A DNA stretch of 64,000 nt from Nomia melanderi (taxonomy: Eukaryota > Arthropoda > Insecta > Hymenoptera > Halictidae), in the NCBI RefSeq assembly GCF_051020985.1, contig NW_027475145.1, positions 1,612,001-1,676,000 on the forward strand. Direction: 5' to 3'. The translations under genes and the position numbers were made by a program. Under the pieces are notes generated by a model. That model searched no databases. It saw only the letters and a list, made by a program, of their open reading frames with translations, and had not been told where the DNA came from. Each line of letters opens with the position of its first letter. The stretch's first letter is position 1. Shown here in pieces: positions 60,913-64,000 of the stretch.

Positions 60913-60993
60913 TAGCACCCGAGATATCTCCAGGTATATGCTGGATTTTTACATAACCTTGGGTGACGGATAGGGAAAATCTGTAATTATCTC
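60913..60993. repeat. Truncated terminal class X monomer
   Basis: Begins TAGCACCCGAGATATCTCC, continues AGGTATATGCTGGATTTTTAC and GGTGACGGATAGGG, and stops being recognisable after CTGTAATTATCTC. With no indels counted, the last matching base is consensus position 81, three bases into the left arm of the G+C-rich dyad. Confidence 0.85.
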
Positions 60994-61020
60994 AAAATTT
61001 CTCTAAATATCTAATAAAGC
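60994..61020. other. Junction sequence between satellite and minisatellite
   Basis: About 27 bp of A+T-rich sequence containing AAAATTTCTCTAAATATC and AATAAAGC. It fits neither the 175-bp monomer nor a clean 10-bp unit. No target-site duplication or terminal inverted repeat of a mobile element is visible. Confidence 0.7.
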
Positions 61021-61620
61021 TCTATAAAACTATATAAAACTATGTAAAACTATACAAAACAAAATATAGAACTATATAAAACTGTATAAAACTATATAAA
61101 ACTATATAAAACTATACAAAACTGTATAAACCAGTATAAAACTGCATACAACTATTTAAAACTATATAAAACTGTATAAAACTACATAACACTATATAAA
61201 ACTATATAAAACTATGTAAAACTATACAAAACTATACAAAACTATACAAAGCTGTATAAAACTTTATAAAACTGTATAAAACTGCATATAACTATATGAA
61301 ACTATATAAAACTATATAAAACTATACAAAACTGTATAAAACTGTATAAAACTGTATAAAACTGTATAAAACTGCATACAACTATATAAAACTATATCAA
61401 ACTATATCAAACTATATAAAACTGTATAAAACTGCATATAACTATATAAAACTGTATAAAACTATATAAAACTATATAAAACTATATAAAACTGTATAAA
61501 ACTGTATAAAACTATATAAAAATATATAAAACTATATAAAACTATACAAAACTGTATAAAACTGTATAAAACTGCATATAACTATTTAAAACTATACAAA
61601 ACTGAATAAAACTGTATAAT

Positions 61621-61750
61621 ACTGCATAACACTATATAAAAGTATATAAAACTATATAAAACTATGCGAAACTATATACAACTATATAACATTATATAAA
61701 ACTATATAACTCGATATAAAAGTATATACAACTATATAAAACTATATAAA
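61621..61750. repeat. Distant minisatellite duplication, copy 1 (shift 1,526 bp)
   Basis: The series ACTGCATAACAC, AAAAGTATATAAAAC, ACTATGCGAAAC, ATATACAAC and CGATATAAAAGTATATAC recurs in order at 63,147-63,276. ACTATGCGAAAC is seen only at these two places, so common descent is likely. Confidence 0.7.
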
Positions 61751-62852
61751 ACTATATACAACTATACAAAACTATATTAAACTATATAATTCGATATAAA
61801 ACTATATACAACTATATAAAACTATATAAAACTATATAAAACTATATAAAACTATTTAAGCTATACAAAACAATATAAATCTATATACAGCTATATAAAG
61901 CTATATAAAATTATATAAAACTATATAAAACTATATAAAACTATATAAAACTATATAAAACTATATAAAACTATATAAAACTATATAAAACTATATAAAA
62001 CTATATAAAACTATATAAAACAATATAAAACTGTATAAAACTATATAAAACCTTATAAAACTATATAAAACTATATAAAACTATATAAAACGACATAAAA
62101 CTATGTAAAACTTTATAAAACTATATAAAACTATATAAAACTATATGAAACTATATAAAGCTATATAAAACAATGTAAAACTATATAAAATTATATAAAA
62201 CTATATAAAACGATATAAAACTATGTGAAACAATATAAGACTATATAAAACTATATAAAACCATATAAAACTATATAAAACTATATAAAACTATATAAAT
62301 CGATATAAAACTATATACAACTATATAAAACTATATAAAACTATATAAAAATATATAAAAATATATAAAACTATATAAAACTATACAAAACTGTATAAAA
62401 CCATATAAAACTATATATATCTATATACAACTATATAAAACTATATAAAACTATATAAAATTATATAAAACTATATAAAACTATTTAAATCAATATAAAA
62501 CTGTGTAAAACTATATAAAACTATATAAAACTATATGAAACTATATAAAACTATATAAAACTATATAAAACAACATAAAACTATATAAAACTTTATAAAA
62601 CTATATGAAACTATATAAAACTATATAGAAATATATAAAATTGTGTAAAACTGTATAAAACTATATAAAACTATAAAAGACTATCTAAAACTATATAAAG
62701 CAGTACAAAACTATATAAATCTATATAAAGCTATATAAAACTATATAAAACTATATAAAACTATATAAAACTATATAAAACTGCATATAACTATATAAAA
62801 CTATATAAAACTCTGTAAAACTATATAAAACTATATAAACTATATAAAACTA

Positions 62853-62990
62853 TATAATACTATATTAAACTATATAAACAATATAAAGCTGTATAAAACT
62901 ATATAAAACTATACATAACTGTATAAAACTGTATAAAACTGCATGACACTATATAAAAGTATATAAAACTATATTAAACTATATAAAACT
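62853..62990. repeat. Duplicated segment inside the minisatellite, copy 1 (shift 209 bp)
   Basis: The irregular run TATAATACTATATTAAAC, then AAACAATATAAAG, then ACTGCATGACAC, recurs at 63,062-63,199 as TATAATACTATATTAAAC, AAACAATATAAAG and ACTGCATAACAC. Shared irregular units show a block duplication of about 21 units, not independent mutation. Confidence 0.7.
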
Positions 62991-63061
62991 ATATACAACT
63001 ATATAAAACTATATAAAACTATATAAATCGATATAAAACTATATAAAACTATATAAAACTA

Positions 63062-63199
63062 TATAATACTATATTAAACTATATAAACAATATAAAGTTG
63101 TATAAAACTATATAAAACTATACAAAACTGTATACAACTGTATAAAACTGCATAACACTATATAAAAGTATATAAAACTATATAAAACTATGCGAAACT
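63062..63199. repeat. Duplicated segment inside the minisatellite, copy 2
   Basis: Partner of 62,853-62,990. Differs by AAAGTTGTATAAAAC for AAAGCTGTATAAAAC and CTATACAAAAC for CTATACATAAC. Confidence 0.7.
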
Positions 63200-63276
63200 A
63201 TATACAACTATATAAAATTATATAAAACTATATAAATCGGTATAAAAGTATATACAACTATATAAAACTATATACA
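63147..63276. repeat. Distant minisatellite duplication, copy 2
   Basis: Partner of 61,621-61,750, with small changes (ATAAATCGGTATAAAAG for ATAACTCGATATAAAAG). It overlaps the 209-bp-shift duplication, so at least two rounds of copying affected this part. Confidence 0.7.
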
Positions 63277-64000
63277 ACTATATACAACTATATAAAACTA
63301 TATAAAACTATATAAAATTATATAAAACTATATAAAACTATATAAAACAATATAAAACTGTATAAAACTATGTAAAACTGTATAAAACTATATAAAACTA
63401 TACAAAACTATGTAAATCTACATAAGAGTATATAAAACTGTATAAATCCGTATAAGATCAAATAAAACTATATAAGAATATATAAAACTATATAAAACTA
63501 TACAAATATGTATAAAACTGCATAAAACTGCATACAATTATATAAAGCTATATAAAGCCATACAAAACTATACAAAACTGTATAAAACTATACAAAACTA
63601 TATAAAGCTATATAAAATTATATAAAAATATATAAAACTATACAAAGCTGTATAAAACTGTATAAAACTGCCCAAAATTATATAAAACTATATTAAACTA
63701 TATAAAACTATATATAACTATATGAACTATATAAACTATATAGCACTATATAAAACTGTATAAAACCATATAAAACTATATGAAAATATATAAAACTATA
63801 TAAAACTACATAAGACAATATTAAAGTATATAAAACTATATAACACTATATAAAACTATATAAAACTATTCAAAACTGTATAAAACTGTATAAGACCAAA
63901 TAAAACAATATAAAACTATATAAAACTATAGAAAACTATATAAAACTTTACAAAACTGTATAAAACTGTATAAAGCGGCATAAAACTATAAAAATCTATA

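Larger units (their letters stand above)
1..60993. repeat. Tandem satellite array, about 175-bp monomer, about 347 complete copies
   Basis: The whole stretch is a head-to-tail array in one orientation. The landmark TAGCACCCGA recurs every 175 bp (171, 346, 521, 696 and so on to 60,913) with only small indels; net drift over 347 copies is about +17 bp. Fixed landmarks inside each unit are GATATC (11-16), CCAGATATATATTGG (18-32), a G+C-rich dyad (79-99), CTGCAG or CTACAG (about 137-142) and TTGATTTATTGCGCTATC (about 153-170). I hand-counted 93 G+C and 9 CpG in a consensus I derived. Each unit has in-frame TAA-TAG across its border, and its length is not a multiple of three, so no frame stays open for more than about two units. 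No coding gene, RNA gene or inserted transposon is visible. The unit length, about one nucleosome plus linker, and the nested repeats suggest centromeric or heterochromatic satellite. That role is inferred. The family is not one I recognise. Confidence 0.97.
61021..64000. repeat. 10-bp minisatellite, unit CTATATAAAA, about 298 units to the window end
   Basis: The unit repeats head to tail with point variants (CTGTATAAAA, CTATACAAAA, CTGCATATAA, CAATATAAAA, CTTTATAAAA, CTATATACAA). The longest stretch of nearly perfect units is about 61,910-62,020. The 10-bp phase slips by a base at a few places, such as about 61,860 and 62,838. G+C is close to 10% per unit. Each unit holds TATAAAA and a run of four A on this strand, spaced 10 bp. 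No open frame or gene is seen. It continues beyond the window. It is unrelated in sequence to the 175-bp satellite, except that both contain TATATA. Confidence 0.95.

Noticed and set aside
1..60993. CRISPR-like array
   Set aside because: The whole 175-bp unit is repeated. There is no alternation of short identical repeats with unique spacers, and no cas gene.
1..60993. Primate alpha satellite (171 bp) or another known centromeric satellite
   Set aside because: The length is close, but the monomer sequence does not match alpha satellite motifs I know, and the CENP-B-box pattern was not found. Assignment needs a database search.
61013..61018. AATAAA at the satellite/minisatellite junction as a polyadenylation signal
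   Set aside because: It lies in strongly A+T-rich DNA where the hexamer is expected by chance, and there is no transcript upstream.
61021..64000. Telomeric repeat
   Set aside because: The unit CTATATAAAA lacks the G-rich strand typical of telomeres and is highly variable.

Overview
The window contains no gene that I can support. It is eukaryotic repetitive DNA in two blocks: a tandem satellite array with a monomer of about 175 bp (positions 1 to about 60,993), then a very A+T-rich 10-bp minisatellite (about 61,021 to 64,000). Both blocks run off the window. Monomer starts fall at 171, 346, 521 and so on to 60,913, which gives about 347 complete monomers plus a partial one at each end. The organism cannot be identified. 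A nucleosome-sized monomer, nested higher-order repeats (HORs), chimeric monomers and a degenerate array edge are typical of centromeric or pericentromeric heterochromatin in animals, plants and some other eukaryotes. No gene, tRNA, rRNA or transposon was recognised.

The monomer consensus is about 53% G+C by hand count. It starts (my phase) at TAGCACCC, has an EcoRV site GATATC at 11-16, an A+T-rich near-palindrome at 18-32 and a G+C-rich dyad at 79-99, and ends TCTAA. Three classes differ mostly between positions 28 and 90. Class M has CCATGAGACGGTGG and is the commonest. Class T has CCATGTGTCGATGG followed by CTCGGTCCCTCGTGG and is common in the first 10 kb. Class X has GCTGGATTTTTACATGACC and is rare and scattered. 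A derived form, D, has GGGACGGTGGTTGTCTCGG and occurs mainly at 12.6-14.9 and 18.2-22.2 kb. Because 175 = 3x58+1, the reading frame rotates by one base per monomer, and each copy carries in-frame TAA-TAG across its border. All open frames of 60-157 codons are therefore by-products of the repeat.

Layout: 1-4.7 kb, mixed T and M monomers; 4.7-9.6 kb, blocks of 4, 5, 9 and 10 monomers shuffled and re-copied; 9.6-12.5 kb, mostly M; 12.5-16.2 kb, an 11-monomer tandem duplication (shift 1,926 bp); 17.6-22.9 kb, a 7-monomer block present several times and containing a 350-bp dimer; 23.9-25.9 kb, another 7-monomer duplication; 29.0-36.4 kb, a domain of monomers starting TATCACC; 38.1-41.5 kb, a shortened copy of 20.7-28.9 kb; 43.7-56.3 kb, an expanded copy of the TATCACC domain with 14- and 15-monomer HORs; 57.6-61.0 kb, more divergent monomers and the array edge.

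The largest-scale structure is a collinear duplication. About 20,730-37,741 corresponds in order to about 38,059-57,519, with separate local gains and losses in each copy. The edge monomer breaks off inside the 79-99 dyad. The adjoining minisatellite repeats CTATATAAAA about 300 times, which places A4 tracts roughly one helical turn apart and predicts curved DNA. Comparisons were made by eye, so block limits are approximate within conserved tracts.
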